A DNA stretch of 64,000 nucleotides. Origin: an uncultured Veillonellaceae bacterium (GTDB taxonomy: Bacteria > Bacillota > Negativicutes > Veillonellales > Dialisteraceae). The translations under genes were made by a program, and so were the position numbers. The notes under the pieces were generated by a model. The model had not been told where the DNA came from. It saw nothing but the letters and a program-made list of their open reading frames with translations, and did not search any database. The stretch covers positions 30,045 through 94,044 of the forward strand of contig CASEBK010000033.1 of assembly GCA_949286115.1 (NCBI GenBank), in the 5' to 3' direction. Shown here one piece after another: positions 33,906 to 44,896 of this stretch; position 1 is the first letter of the stretch; every line of letters starts with the position of its first letter.

Positions 33906-34916
33906 ATGGCAACAAAAATCGGCATCAACGGGTTCGGCAGGATCGGACGTCTCGTATTTCGCGTCATGCTGGACCGCGATGATTTTGAGATCACTGCGAT
34001 CAATAATCCGAGCGGCGCGGAGACAGCGGCGTATCTCGCCAAGTATGACTCGGTCCACGGGCGGCTCGACAAAGACGTGCAGGTGGACGGCGACGACATT
34101 ATCATCGACGGTCATCGCATCCATGTGTTCCATGACAGAGATCCCGCCAATCTGGCCTGGGAGGACTACGGCGTAGAGATCGTCATCGAATCGACGGGCA
34201 AGCTGAAAGACCACGAGAGTGCAGGGAAGCACATCCACGGCACGGTGAAGAAAGTCATCATCACTGCGCCGGGCAAGGACGACGATGCCACCATCGTCAT
34301 GGGCGTGAACGAAGGGGACTACGATCCCGCCAAGGATCACGTGCTGTCCAACGCGTCGTGCACGACGAACTGCCTGGCGCCGGTGGCAAAGGTGATCAAT
34401 GAAAAGTTCCACATCCGCCGCGGCATGATGACCACGGTGCATTCCTACACGAACGACCAGGCCATCCTGGAGAAGGCGCACAAGAAAGATCCCCGCAGAG
34501 GCAGAGCGGCAGCGGAGAACATCATCCCCACCTCGACCGGCGCGGCGAAGGCTATCGGCATCGTCATTCCGGAACTCAAAGGCAAGCTGAACGGTCTGGC
34601 CATCCGCGTGCCTACGCCGGATGTGTCTCTGGTGGACCTCACCTGCGAAGTGGAAGGTAAAGTCACAAAAGAAGAAGTCAACGCAGCGCTTAAGGCAGCG
34701 GCAGAAGGGGAGCTGAAAGGTATCCTCGCCTATACGGACGAGCCGCTCGTATCCCGCGATTTCCTTGGCACCAGCGTGAGCAGCACCGTCGACGGCGACC
34801 TCACTATGGTGGTGGACGACAATCTGGTAAAAGTCATCGCCTGGTATGACAACGAATGGGGCTATTCCTGCCGGATCGCCGATCTCGCGGCCTTTGTAGC
34901 ATCGAAAGGATTATGA
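33906..34916 (+). CDS. gapA: Glyceraldehyde-3-phosphate dehydrogenase, type I
   Basis: A 336-residue enzyme: ATKIGINGFGRIGRLVFR is the NAD-binding start, SNASCTTNCLAP holds the catalytic cysteine (about residue 151), and WYDNEWGYSCR is the conserved C-terminal block. It oxidises glyceraldehyde 3-phosphate to 1,3-bisphosphoglycerate. ATG 33906 is chosen because AGGAGGGA ends 7 bp upstream; ATG 33900 touches the Shine-Dalgarno. D at residue 33-34 region (LDRDDFEITAINNP) suits NAD. Second gene of the glycolytic operon. Confidence 0.98.
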   Translation: MATKIGINGFGRIGRLVFRVMLDRDDFEITAINNPSGAETAAYLAKYDSVHGRLDKDVQVDGDDIIIDGHRIHVFHDRDPANLAWEDYGVEIVIESTGKLKDHESAGKHIHGTVKKVIITAPGKDDDATIVMGVNEGDYDPAKDHVLSNASCTTNCLAPVAKVINEKFHIRRGMMTTVHSYTNDQAILEKAHKKDPRRGRAAAENIIPTSTGAAKAIGIVIPELKGKLNGLAIRVPTPDVSLVDLTCEVEGKVTKEEVNAALKAAAEGELKGILAYTDEPLVSRDFLGTSVSSTVDGDLTMVVDDNLVKVIAWYDNEWGYSCRIADLAAFVASKGL

Positions 34917-34918
34917 CC

Positions 34919-36105
34919 ATGAAGAAGACTGTGTACGATATCCCAGTGGAAGGCAAGACCGTCTACATGCGCGTGGACTACAATGTGCCCCACGAGGCGG
35001 ACGGCGCCATCAAGGACGACCGGCGCATCCGCTCCACGGTGCCGACCATTCAGTACTTGCTGGATCACGGCGCGGCCGTCGTCTTGGCGAGCCACATGGG
35101 GCGGCCGAAAGGCGAGGTGAAGCCGGAGCTGTCGCTCAGAAAAGCCGGCGAGCGTCTGGCGGACCTCCTGGGGCGGCCCGTGCAGTTCGCTTCCGACTGC
35201 ATCGGCCCGGAAGCAGACCGGATGAAGGAAGCGCTGAAACCGGGCGAAGTACTTCTGCTGGAGAATCTCCGCTTCCATAAGGAAGAAGAAAAAAATGATC
35301 CGAAATTTGCGGAAGCGCTCGTTCACGGCTGCGACGCTGCAGTGAATGACGCGTTCGGCGTATCCCACAGGGCGCATGCGTCCGTCGTAGGCGTAGGGAA
35401 GCTCCTTCCCATGGCGGCGGGCCTGCTCCTCAAGAAAGAGATCGATTTCCTGGACGGCGTCATCGATCATCCGGAGCGGCCTTTTGCGGCCATCATCGGC
35501 GGCGCGAAGATCAGCGACAAGATCCACGTCATCGCCAATCTCATGGAAAAAGCAGACGTCATCCTCATCGGCGGCGGCATGGCGAACACCTTCGTCGCAG
35601 CCGAAGGCTACGATATGGGCAAGTCTCTTCAGGACAGAGACCGCTTCGATCAGGCGCGGGGCCTCATGGAGCGGGCGGAAAAGCTCGGCGCGAAGATGCT
35701 TCTGCCGGTGGACTTCACTGCCGGGGATGCCTTCGCCGAAGACGCGAACGTGAAAGTCCTCACGGCCAAGGAATTCACCGATCCATGGATGGCGCTCGAC
35801 ATCGGCCCGAAGACCATCGATCTCTATGTGGAGACGCTGAAAAAAATGAAGACCGTGGTCTGGAACGGACCGATGGGCGTCTTCGAAATGAAGCCTTTCT
35901 CGAAAGGTACATTTACCATCGCCAAAGCGCTGGCTGACCTCGATGCGACCACCGTCGTAGGCGGCGGCGAATCGGCAGAAGTGGTGGACAAGCTGGGCAT
36001 CGAGGATAAACTGTCCCACGTGTCTACCGGCGGCGGCGCGTCTCTGGAGATGCTGGAAGGCATGGTACTTCCCGGCATCGCGGTCCTGGCGGATAAGGAG
36101 TCGGA

Positions 36106-36109
<4 letters not shown>
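34919..36109 (+). CDS. pgk: Phosphoglycerate kinase
   Basis: A 396-residue enzyme: [95 protein letters not shown] and the C-terminal [11 protein letters not shown] / [15 protein letters not shown] nucleotide loops are all present. It generates ATP from 1,3-bisphosphoglycerate. ATG 34919 has AAAGGA at 8 bp; ATG 34913 overlaps the gapA stop but is too close to it. Confidence 0.98.
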
Positions 36110-38168
<2,059 letters not shown>

Positions 38169-38178
38169 GTGGTCACAG

Positions 38179-38216
38179 CCAAAGCATCTGCTTCTTCGGA
38201 GGCAGGTGCTTTTTGC
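38179..38216 (+). terminator. Terminator after the glycolytic operon
   Basis: AAAGCATCTGC, loop TTCTTCGGAG, GCAGGTGCTTTTTG: stem of about 11 bp with one G-T pair and five T. Confidence 0.88.
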
Positions 38217-38562
38217 GTGGCGGCAGGAGTCAGAAGGGAAGTTGACACCTCCAGGAGAAGCGGCAGTAAAAGTGTTTTTATAATGAAGGGGCCCTTTCCA
38301 ATGAAAAGAGGCCGCGCCTGTGAGATATGACGCGGGGATGTTCGCATCACCTCCTGCATCGTCCAGCGGCACAGGAAAAGGAATAGAGCCTTTTTTCTAA
38401 GCGTTGCAGAGCGGCAGAGAGGAGGCGGACGAGACGGAGGACCAGAGCGGCGGACAGATCGCGGCAGGGCGCAGCAGACGGCGCGGAGGCTATGGGAATT
38501 TTCTGCCGGATTCGATGCGATGTGGTACAATGAATGGTACGTAAACAGGAAGGACAGGAGAC
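38217..38562. other. 346-bp intergenic region ahead of mreB
   Basis: No gene is credible. It holds a TATAAT at 38279-38284 preceded by TTTT (TTGACA at 38242 is too far upstream, 31 bp), a palindromic GAAGGGGCCCTTTC at 38285-38298, and TACAAT at 38526-38531 about 30 bp upstream of mreB, with no matching -35. The mreB promoter is probably in the last 60 bp. Confidence 0.4.
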
Positions 38563-39597
38563 ATGAAATCTTTTTCGGGAGTGATGAGCCGGATCGGCAT
38601 CGATCTGGGATCTTCGCAGGTGCGCATGTATGCAGGCGGACGGGTGGTGCTGTCGGAAAACAGTGTCGCCGTGATCGACAATGCCAGCGGCCGCACGGCG
38701 GGCTTCGGTGTGAATGCGCTCGTGCGCTACCATCGGGAGCCGGAGAAATACCGCCTTGAATGGCCCGTACAGCACGGGGTCATTGCAGATTATGCGCTGA
38801 CGAAAGGGATGCTCCAATATTTCCTGGAAAAGGTGCTGCATCGGGCGGTGACGCGGCCGCAGGTCATGCTGTCTGTGCCGAGCGGAACGAGCTCGGTGGT
38901 ACGTCATGCGCTCATCGACGCAGTGCTCCACGCGGGGGCGCAGCACGTCTACCTCATCTCTGCGCCGGCGGCGGCCGTGCTCGGGGCGAAGCAGTCGCTC
39001 GCCCTCTCTGAGGCGACGCTCTCGACGGTGGTCGGTCGGGACGTGACGGACTGCGGCCTTTTTTCCTGCGGCGGCATCGTGGCGGAAGAGGCGATCCCTT
39101 TCGGCGGGCACAATATCGACAGCGGTATCCGCACCTATCTGATGGAAAAATACCGCGTGATGATCGGCAGCGAGATGGCGGAGACCATCAAGCGGGAAAT
39201 GGCCAGCGTGGTCAAGCCGAAAGAAGAGCGAGCCATCAACGTGCGGGGCCGCCGGGCGGAAGACGGTGTGGAAGTGGTGCTGGCGCTCACTGCGCGCGAG
39301 CTCTATCCCATCATGCAGCTCCTGCTCCTGCCGGTGACGCGGCTCATCAAGCGGGTCATCCGCACGGCACAGCCGGAGATGGCGGAGGACCTTTTGAAGA
39401 ACGGCATGCTTCTCTCGGGCGGGTCCGCGCTCCTGACGGGCATCGGTGACTGGATCGCTTCCGAAGTGGGGGTGCCGGTCCTCGTGCCGGACGAGCCGGA
39501 GAGCGTCGTCGCGGCGGGGTGCCTTGCCGCGCTGAACGAATCCCGGAAGCTGCCGGATATCATCGAAAATGGAGAAATGTATTACGGAAGGGAGTAA
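38563..39597 (+). CDS. Divergent MreB/Mbl-family rod-shape actin homologue
   Basis: A 344-residue protein beginning MKSFSGVMSRIGIDLGSSQVRMYAGGRVVLSENSVAVID. The phosphate-1 loop GIDLGSSQVRMY and the C-terminal LLSGGSALLTGIGDWIASEVGVPVLVPDEPESVVAAGC are recognisable MreB blocks, and the IPFGGHNIDSGIRTYLMEKYRVMIGSEMAETIKRE region fits too. The phosphate-2 motif, normally VVDIGGGTT, reads VVGRDVTDCG (about residues 151-160), so nucleotide handling may be altered. It leads the mreC-mreD-PBP2-rodA cluster, the usual home of mreB. AGGACAGGAG precedes the start. Confidence 0.85.
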   Translation: MKSFSGVMSRIGIDLGSSQVRMYAGGRVVLSENSVAVIDNASGRTAGFGVNALVRYHREPEKYRLEWPVQHGVIADYALTKGMLQYFLEKVLHRAVTRPQVMLSVPSGTSSVVRHALIDAVLHAGAQHVYLISAPAAAVLGAKQSLALSEATLSTVVGRDVTDCGLFSCGGIVAEEAIPFGGHNIDSGIRTYLMEKYRVMIGSEMAETIKREMASVVKPKEERAINVRGRRAEDGVEVVLALTARELYPIMQLLLLPVTRLIKRVIRTAQPEMAEDLLKNGMLLSGGSALLTGIGDWIASEVGVPVLVPDEPESVVAAGCLAALNESRKLPDIIENGEMYYGRE

Positions 39598-39600
39598 ACT

Positions 39601-40512
39601 TTGTTCTTCTTCGGAAAACGGAAGATCTTTCTGACGATCATGATCTTCGCTTTTATGGGGCTGTGCGGCTGGTTCTGGCGCCACAGAGAGTCCGTGCCTT
39701 TCGTGTCTCAGCCTCTCTCCATAGCGGCCGCTCCTTTCGAATACGGTGTGAGCCGCGCGGCCTGGGCGGGGCGGACCGGCATCGATATCGTCGATCAGAT
39801 CTGGTCGAACTGGGAGGAGCTGGATGCGCTGCGCAGAGAAAATGGGGCGCTTCGGGCGGAACAGACGGCGTACAGCGAGATCCTGGCGGAAAATATCCGC
39901 CTGCGGGCGCTCGCCGGATTCCGTCAGGGCTACACCCAGTTCTCCCTCCTCGGCGCAACGGTGATCGCCCGGGAGTACGGCACCTGGACGAATACGGTCG
40001 TTATCGACCGGGGCAGCGCGAGCGGCCTTGTGAAATACATGCCGGTCATCGTGCCGGAAGGTCTGGTAGGATTTGTGAGCGAGGTGTATCTGGATACGGC
40101 GCGGGTGCAGCTCATCACCGATCCCCGCACGTCCGTCGGGGCCATCGTGCAGCGGCCGGCGTCGCGGGTGGTGTCCCTCGTGCAGGGAAGCGGCAGCCAG
40201 CCGGGGACGCTGTCTTTCGTGAATTTGTCCCGCGAGGCGGACGTGCTGAAAGGAGATTCGCTCGTTACATCCGGCTATGGCGGCGTATATCCGCGGGGAC
40301 TTCTCATCGGGCAGGTGAGCGAAGTGACGGACGACCCGTCCACGCCTGCAAGAGAGGCCCGCGTCGTTCCGGCGGCAGACTTCAGCCGGCTGGAAGAAGT
40401 GTTCGTCATCATGAGCCAGTTCGAAAGGACGATGCCGGAGGATATCGACGCGACAGCGCCCAGAAAGGAACCGCCCATGAATCCCAATGAAAAACAGGCG
40501 GGGGTGCCGTGA
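39601..40512 (+). CDS. mreC: Rod-shape-determining protein MreC
   Basis: A 303-residue protein with TTG start at 39601 behind GGAAGGGAG, only 3 bp after the mreB stop. One N-terminal membrane helix (KIFLTIMIFAFMGLCGWFW), then a coiled coil (WEELDALRRENGALRAEQTAYSEILAENIRLRAL), then the beta-barrel domain (VIARE YGTWTNTVVIDRGSASGLVKYMPVI, DPRTSVGAIVQRP, SGYGGVYPRGLLIGQVSEV). It links MreB filaments to the periplasmic synthases. Confidence 0.95.
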   Translation: MFFFGKRKIFLTIMIFAFMGLCGWFWRHRESVPFVSQPLSIAAAPFEYGVSRAAWAGRTGIDIVDQIWSNWEELDALRRENGALRAEQTAYSEILAENIRLRALAGFRQGYTQFSLLGATVIAREYGTWTNTVVIDRGSASGLVKYMPVIVPEGLVGFVSEVYLDTARVQLITDPRTSVGAIVQRPASRVVSLVQGSGSQPGTLSFVNLSREADVLKGDSLVTSGYGGVYPRGLLIGQVSEVTDDPSTPAREARVVPAADFSRLEEVFVIMSQFERTMPEDIDATAPRKEPPMNPNEKQAGVP

Positions 40513-41003
40513 TGTCGCGGCTGGAATGGACGGCGCTGTGTCTGGGGCTCTTCCTCGTGCAGGGCTCAGTGATGCCGCTTTTGCTGAATGGGCTGTGGCA
40601 GCCTGATCTGTGGCTCGTGACGGTCATCATCGCGGTGCTCGCCTATGACAGGAAGACGGCGCTGTCTTTTGCCGTCGTCGGCGGTATCGCTCAGGACATC
40701 GTGACGGGCAACTTCTTCGGCCTGCACCTGTTTCCGTACCTCATGGCGGCGCTCCTCACGGCGTTCTTCATGCGAGAGCGGTACAATCGGAAATGGCTGG
40801 TGTCCGTACTGTCGGCAGCGGCGGGCACGGCGGTGTATCTCGTCTTCGTGGGGGCGGTGGTGACGCTGGCCGGCGGCCGCGTGGAGATCCCTGCATACGC
40901 GCTGCACAGCGCTCTGCCGCAGATCGCGGCCAATGTGGCGGCGGCGGTATTCCTGCACCCGCTGCTTTGGAATATGAAACGGGAATGGGAGCCAAGATGG
41001 TAA
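40512..41003 (+). CDS. mreD: Rod-shape-determining protein MreD
   Basis: A 163-residue hydrophobic protein with about five membrane helices, overlapping the mreC stop. LWLVTVIIAVLAYDRKTALSFAVVGGIAQDIVTGNFFGLHLFPYLMAALLTAFFMRERY is the conserved G-G-x-x-x-D core of the MreD family. Either ATG 40512 or GTG 40509 could be the start. It stabilises the elongasome in the inner membrane. Confidence 0.88.
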   Translation: MSRLEWTALCLGLFLVQGSVMPLLLNGLWQPDLWLVTVIIAVLAYDRKTALSFAVVGGIAQDIVTGNFFGLHLFPYLMAALLTAFFMRERYNRKWLVSVLSAAAGTAVYLVFVGAVVTLAGGRVEIPAYALHSALPQIAANVAAAVFLHPLLWNMKREWEPRW

Positions 41004-42892
41004 AAAAAAGATCGATCCCCGGCATGCTGAGCAAGCTCATCAAGAACCGGGAGGAGTCGCGGTATGCGAAGATGATGTATGCCGCGGTGCTTCTCCTGGC
41101 GATTTTGAGTGTCCGCTTGTTCTACATGCAGATCGTGGAGGGCTCTTATTATAAAGCGGAAGCGGACGGGAACCGCATCCGCACGCTGCCCGTGCAGGCG
41201 TCCCGGGGCGTCATGTACGACCGGAACGGCATCATGCTCGCCGGATCGCGCCCGACCTATACGGTGGTCATCCCCGTGGACCGGAAGCAGGAGAAGCTCC
41301 CACCGGCGGAGCTCTCCGCCGTAGCAGAGCTGCTGAGCATGCCGCCGGAGGCGATCCTGAAAAAGCTGGAGGACCAGAAGACGGCTTTCGGCTCGGTGCC
41401 GCTGGCGCACGACGTGGGGCTCGACGTGGTGAGCCGGATCGCCGAGCGCAAAGCGGAATTTCCCGACGTGGAGATCGAGAGCCAGCCCCTTCGCATCTAT
41501 CCGCTGAAAAATGCGGGCGCGCAGGTCATCGGCTATGTGGGCGAAGCCGGCCCAGATGACCGAAACGCCGCGGGCGAGCCCTATACGTCGAGCGCGCTCA
41601 TCGGGCGGACGGGACTGGAATATAAATACAATTCCTATCTGGAAGGGAAGAATGGCTCCCGCCATGTGGAAGTAGACGCCACAGGGCAGCCCGTGCGCTA
41701 TTTCAGCGGCGACCCGGTCGTTTCCGGCCATAACGTGCGCCTCACGCTCGACGCACGCCTTCAGGAAGTGGCGGAGCAGGCCATCGAAGAGCAGGTGGCC
41801 ATCTTAAAGCAGAACAAGATCAATCCGACGGGGGCGTCCGTCGTGGCGGTCGATCCCAATTCCGGGGCGGTGCTCGCCATGGTGAGCTGGCCCAGCTTCG
41901 ATCCGAACCAGTTCAGCCGGGGCATCACGTCTGCAGAATGGAACGCCATCCTGAACAATCCGAACCACCCGCTGGAAAACCGGCCGGTCACGGCGATGTA
42001 TCCGCCGGGCTCTACGTTCAAGGTCATCACGAGCGCCGCCGGGCTCGAAGCGATGGTGCTGGACCCACAGGAAAAGATCTACGACAGCGGGAAGCACTGG
42101 CTCATCGACAAGCGAAACGCGCAGGGCGAGGCCTTTGGGTGGATCAATTTCGAAGAAGCTATGGAAAAGTCGGACAACGTCTATTTTTATGAGATCGGAC
42201 GCCGTCTCGGCATCGACAAGATCGCCGCCATGTCCCGCGCCTTCGGCCTCGGCGCGAAGACGGGCATCGACCTGTCCGGCGAATCGGAAGGAAACGTGGC
42301 GAGCGAGGAATACAAGCGGAAGGTCTTTGAGGAAGACTGGTACCTCGGCGAGACGTTCGACGCGGCCATCGGGCAGAGCTATACGCTCACGACGCCGCTG
42401 CAGATGGCGATGGTCTATGCGGCGATCGCCAACGGCGGTTTCCGGTACCAGCCGTATCTCGTGAGCCGCGTGGACAATCTGGATGGCACGCCGAACAAAG
42501 TCTTTTCGCCCACGCAGGTGGGAACACTGCCCATTTCGCAGGCGAACCTGTCGATCATCCAGCAGTCGCTCCGGAGCGTCATGGGCAAGGACGGCACGGG
42601 CGGTTTCCTCTTTGAGAAATATCCCATCCCTGTGGCGGGAAAGTCCGGGACGGCAGAGACGAACGGTCTTGATAACGGCTGGTTTGTGGCATACGCGCCC
42701 TTTGACAAACCGGAGATCGTGGTGCTCGTCATGTTCGAACACAGTGGGTTCGGGTCGGATTCTGCCGCACCGGTGACGAAGAAGATCCTCGACGCGTATT
42801 TCCATTTGGGAGAATTCAGTCCGGCGGCGCAGCTCGCCAAAGCGCAGGCGGAGCAGGCGGCCGCTGCAGGAAAGGGGGCGCAGGGACAATGA
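40997..42892 (+). CDS. mrdA: Penicillin-binding protein 2 (elongasome transpeptidase)
   Basis: A 631-residue class B PBP. ATG 40997 overlaps the mreD end by 7 bp. One N-terminal membrane helix (MMYAAVLLLAILSVRLFYMQIVEG), the pedestal with VQASRGVMYDRNGIMLAGSRP, then the transpeptidase domain: active-site MYPPGSTFKVITSAAGLEA (Ser about residue 338), second motif SDN in MEKSDNVYFYEIGRRL and third motif KSGT in VAGKSGTAETNG (about 552). It cross-links peptidoglycan during side-wall growth with RodA, encoded two genes later. Confidence 0.95.
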   Translation: MVKKRSIPGMLSKLIKNREESRYAKMMYAAVLLLAILSVRLFYMQIVEGSYYKAEADGNRIRTLPVQASRGVMYDRNGIMLAGSRPTYTVVIPVDRKQEKLPPAELSAVAELLSMPPEAILKKLEDQKTAFGSVPLAHDVGLDVVSRIAERKAEFPDVEIESQPLRIYPLKNAGAQVIGYVGEAGPDDRNAAGEPYTSSALIGRTGLEYKYNSYLEGKNGSRHVEVDATGQPVRYFSGDPVVSGHNVRLTLDARLQEVAEQAIEEQVAILKQNKINPTGASVVAVDPNSGAVLAMVSWPSFDPNQFSRGITSAEWNAILNNPNHPLENRPVTAMYPPGSTFKVITSAAGLEAMVLDPQEKIYDSGKHWLIDKRNAQGEAFGWINFEEAMEKSDNVYFYEIGRRLGIDKIAAMSRAFGLGAKTGIDLSGESEGNVASEEYKRKVFEEDWYLGETFDAAIGQSYTLTTPLQMAMVYAAIANGGFRYQPYLVSRVDNLDGTPNKVFSPTQVGTLPISQANLSIIQQSLRSVMGKDGTGGFLFEKYPIPVAGKSGTAETNGLDNGWFVAYAPFDKPEIVVLVMFEHSGFGSDSAAPVTKKILDAYFHLGEFSPAAQLAKAQAEQAAAAGKGAQGQ

Positions 42893-43728
42893 GATGTATC
42901 GCGCTCGCTTCCGGGAAAGGGGGCGTCGGCAAGACGTTCCTCGCCGCGGCATTCGGGCTGGCGCTGGCTGAAAAGGGGGCCTCCGTGCTTCTGGTGGACG
43001 GAGATATGGGTCTCCGGAATCTGGATATCCCTCTGGGGCTCGAGGGCCAGGTGCGGCGCACCGCATGGGACCTGGCGCGGGGAAAGTGTGCCTGGCAGGA
43101 GGCAGTGCTTCCCGCCGCACCGGGACTGGACCTGCTTCCTGCCGCGGATGATCGGGACTGGAAGGATATTTCAAAGACAGATCTCAGTGCGGTGCTGAAA
43201 GAAGGGGCCCGGCGGTATGACTATATCCTCATCGACTGTCCCGCGGGCCTTGGAAAGGGCCTTCGCTTTGCGGAGAAGACGGCGGACCAGTGGCTCCTCG
43301 TGGCCGGTCCGTCCCGCGCGTCTCTGCATGACGTGCACCGCACGGCGGAATTTCTCCGCGGGAAAAAGCCCGCGGCCGTAGTGTTCAACCAGGTCCGCAC
43401 GGGAAAGGCCGCGACGGTCTCTTTTGAAGAGATGGCGGCTGAGACAGCAGGACTTCCCATCGCCGGCGCAGTGCCATACAGCGCGGAAGCCGACCGGCTC
43501 GCGCAGGAGGGGCGGCTCGCTTCCTGCCAAAGCGGCGCGTTCCGCGAGGCCGTGCAGCTGGTGCTGCAGTCATTCCTTGGCGGGACGCTCTATCCTTCTG
43601 CACGGTGGCAGGCGATCCTCCAGAAGGCAGCGGAAGAAAATGCGTTGCCGGCAGGAGAGAGACCGGCAAAGGCTTCGTCCCTCCTTTTGCGCCAGCGGCA
43701 GATCGCGGCGCGGTGGAGAAGGAGGTAA
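42889..43728 (+). CDS. MinD/ParA-family ATPase
   Basis: A 279-residue P-loop ATPase. The deviant Walker A is ASGKGGVGKTFLAAAFGLALAEKG (about residues 7-30), LLVDGDMGLRNLDIPLGLEG the A' box, and YDYILIDCPAGLGKGL the Walker B region. This fits MinD-type ATPases, which oscillate or mark membrane sites for division. Unusual points: no minC or minE gene is near, and the C terminus ends in an arginine-rich LLLRQRQIAARWRRR. It sits between mrdA and rodA with overlapping junctions. FlhG- or Mrp-like roles are less likely but not excluded. Confidence 0.85.
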   Translation: MRCIALASGKGGVGKTFLAAAFGLALAEKGASVLLVDGDMGLRNLDIPLGLEGQVRRTAWDLARGKCAWQEAVLPAAPGLDLLPAADDRDWKDISKTDLSAVLKEGARRYDYILIDCPAGLGKGLRFAEKTADQWLLVAGPSRASLHDVHRTAEFLRGKKPAAVVFNQVRTGKAATVSFEEMAAETAGLPIAGAVPYSAEADRLAQEGRLASCQSGAFREAVQLVLQSFLGGTLYPSARWQAILQKAAEENALPAGERPAKASSLLLRQRQIAARWRRR

Positions 43729-43731
43729 GCC

Positions 43732-44847
43732 ATGAACTTTCTGTACTACTGGCGGAGAATCGACGGCACCCTCCTTCTGACGATCGTGGCGCTCGCCTCG
43801 CTGGGCATCCTCATCATCGGCAGCGCGACCCATGTGAACGATGTGGATTATGCAGGGCGCTTCGACTTCGTTGCCCGGCAGGGGGTCTTCTTCCTTTTGG
43901 GATTTGGGCTGTCCGCGTTCTTCATGCGCTACGACTACCGGCTGCTGTACCGATGGGCTCCGGCGCTCTATGTGATCAACTGTCTCATGCTCATCGTGGT
44001 GCGCGTCGCCGGGACGAGCGCTCTCGGCGCGCAGCGGTGGATCCAGCTCGGCCCCATTACGCTGCAGCCTTCGGAGTTTGCCAAGGTGCTCATGATCATC
44101 TGCCTGGCACGGATGCTGGCGGAGCACAAAGGGGGCTTTCGCACGTGGCGGAGCCTGCTCCCCGTGGCGGGGCTGATGCTGCCGCCGTTCGTTCTGGTCT
44201 TTATCCAGCCGGACCTCGGGACGAGCCTTGTGTTCGCCGCAATCTGTTTTGGCATGCTCTTTCTCTCCGGGCTCAGCATGCGCATCGTGAAGCAGGCGCT
44301 CCTGGCGCTCGTGGCATGTTTCCCCATCTTGTGGTTTTTCCTGCTCCATGACTACCAGAAGACGCGTATCCTTGTGCTCTTCGATCCGGACGTGGACCCC
44401 TTCGGCTCGGGGTATCACGTCATCCAGTCGAAGATCTCCATCGGGAGCGGGGGCTTCATCGGGCAGGGCCTTTTTGAAGGGACGCAGAGCCAGCTCAATT
44501 TCCTGCCGGAAAACCACACCGATTTTATTTTTTCCGTCATCGGGGAGGAACTGGGATTTGTAGGAGCGATCTTCCTGCTCTTCCTGTACTTCCTTCTGCT
44601 GTACCGCACCATCGTGGTGTCCCGGTCGTCGGGCGATGCCTTCGGCAGTCTGCTCGCGTGCGGCATCTTTTCCATGTGGCTCTTCCAGGTCTTTATCAAC
44701 GTGGGAATGACGCTGGGCATCATGCCGGTCACGGGGATCCCGCTGCCTTTCATCAGCTATGGCGGGAGCGCGCTCATGGTCAATATGATCTGTGCGGGGA
44801 TCCTCATGAATATCTATCTGCGGCGGAAAAAACTCATGTTCAACTGA
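43732..44847 (+). CDS. rodA: RodA/FtsW-family SEDS glycosyltransferase
   Basis: A 371-residue polytopic protein of about ten membrane helices. SALGAQRWIQLGPITLQPSEFAKVLMIICLARML, FVLVFIQPDLGTSLVF (catalytic aspartate), GSGGFIGQGLFEGTQSQLNFLPENHTDFIFSVIGEELGFVGA and VNVGMTLGIMPVTGIPLPFISYGGSALMVNM (here INVGMTLGIMPVTGIPLPF) are SEDS signatures. It polymerises lipid II with PBP2. AAGGAGGTAAGCC precedes the start; last gene of the elongation cluster. Confidence 0.94.
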   Translation: MNFLYYWRRIDGTLLLTIVALASLGILIIGSATHVNDVDYAGRFDFVARQGVFFLLGFGLSAFFMRYDYRLLYRWAPALYVINCLMLIVVRVAGTSALGAQRWIQLGPITLQPSEFAKVLMIICLARMLAEHKGGFRTWRSLLPVAGLMLPPFVLVFIQPDLGTSLVFAAICFGMLFLSGLSMRIVKQALLALVACFPILWFFLLHDYQKTRILVLFDPDVDPFGSGYHVIQSKISIGSGGFIGQGLFEGTQSQLNFLPENHTDFIFSVIGEELGFVGAIFLLFLYFLLLYRTIVVSRSSGDAFGSLLACGIFSMWLFQVFINVGMTLGIMPVTGIPLPFISYGGSALMVNMICAGILMNIYLRRKKLMFN

Positions 44848-44896
44848 CGCCTTCGGCAGTCAGAGAGGCGCCCTGCGCCGGAATATAGGAGACGAT

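Noticed and set aside
38242..38284. TTGACA with TATAAT upstream of mreB as a promoter
   Set aside because: The two elements are 31 bp apart, far beyond workable spacing, so only the TATAAT remains as a weak hint.
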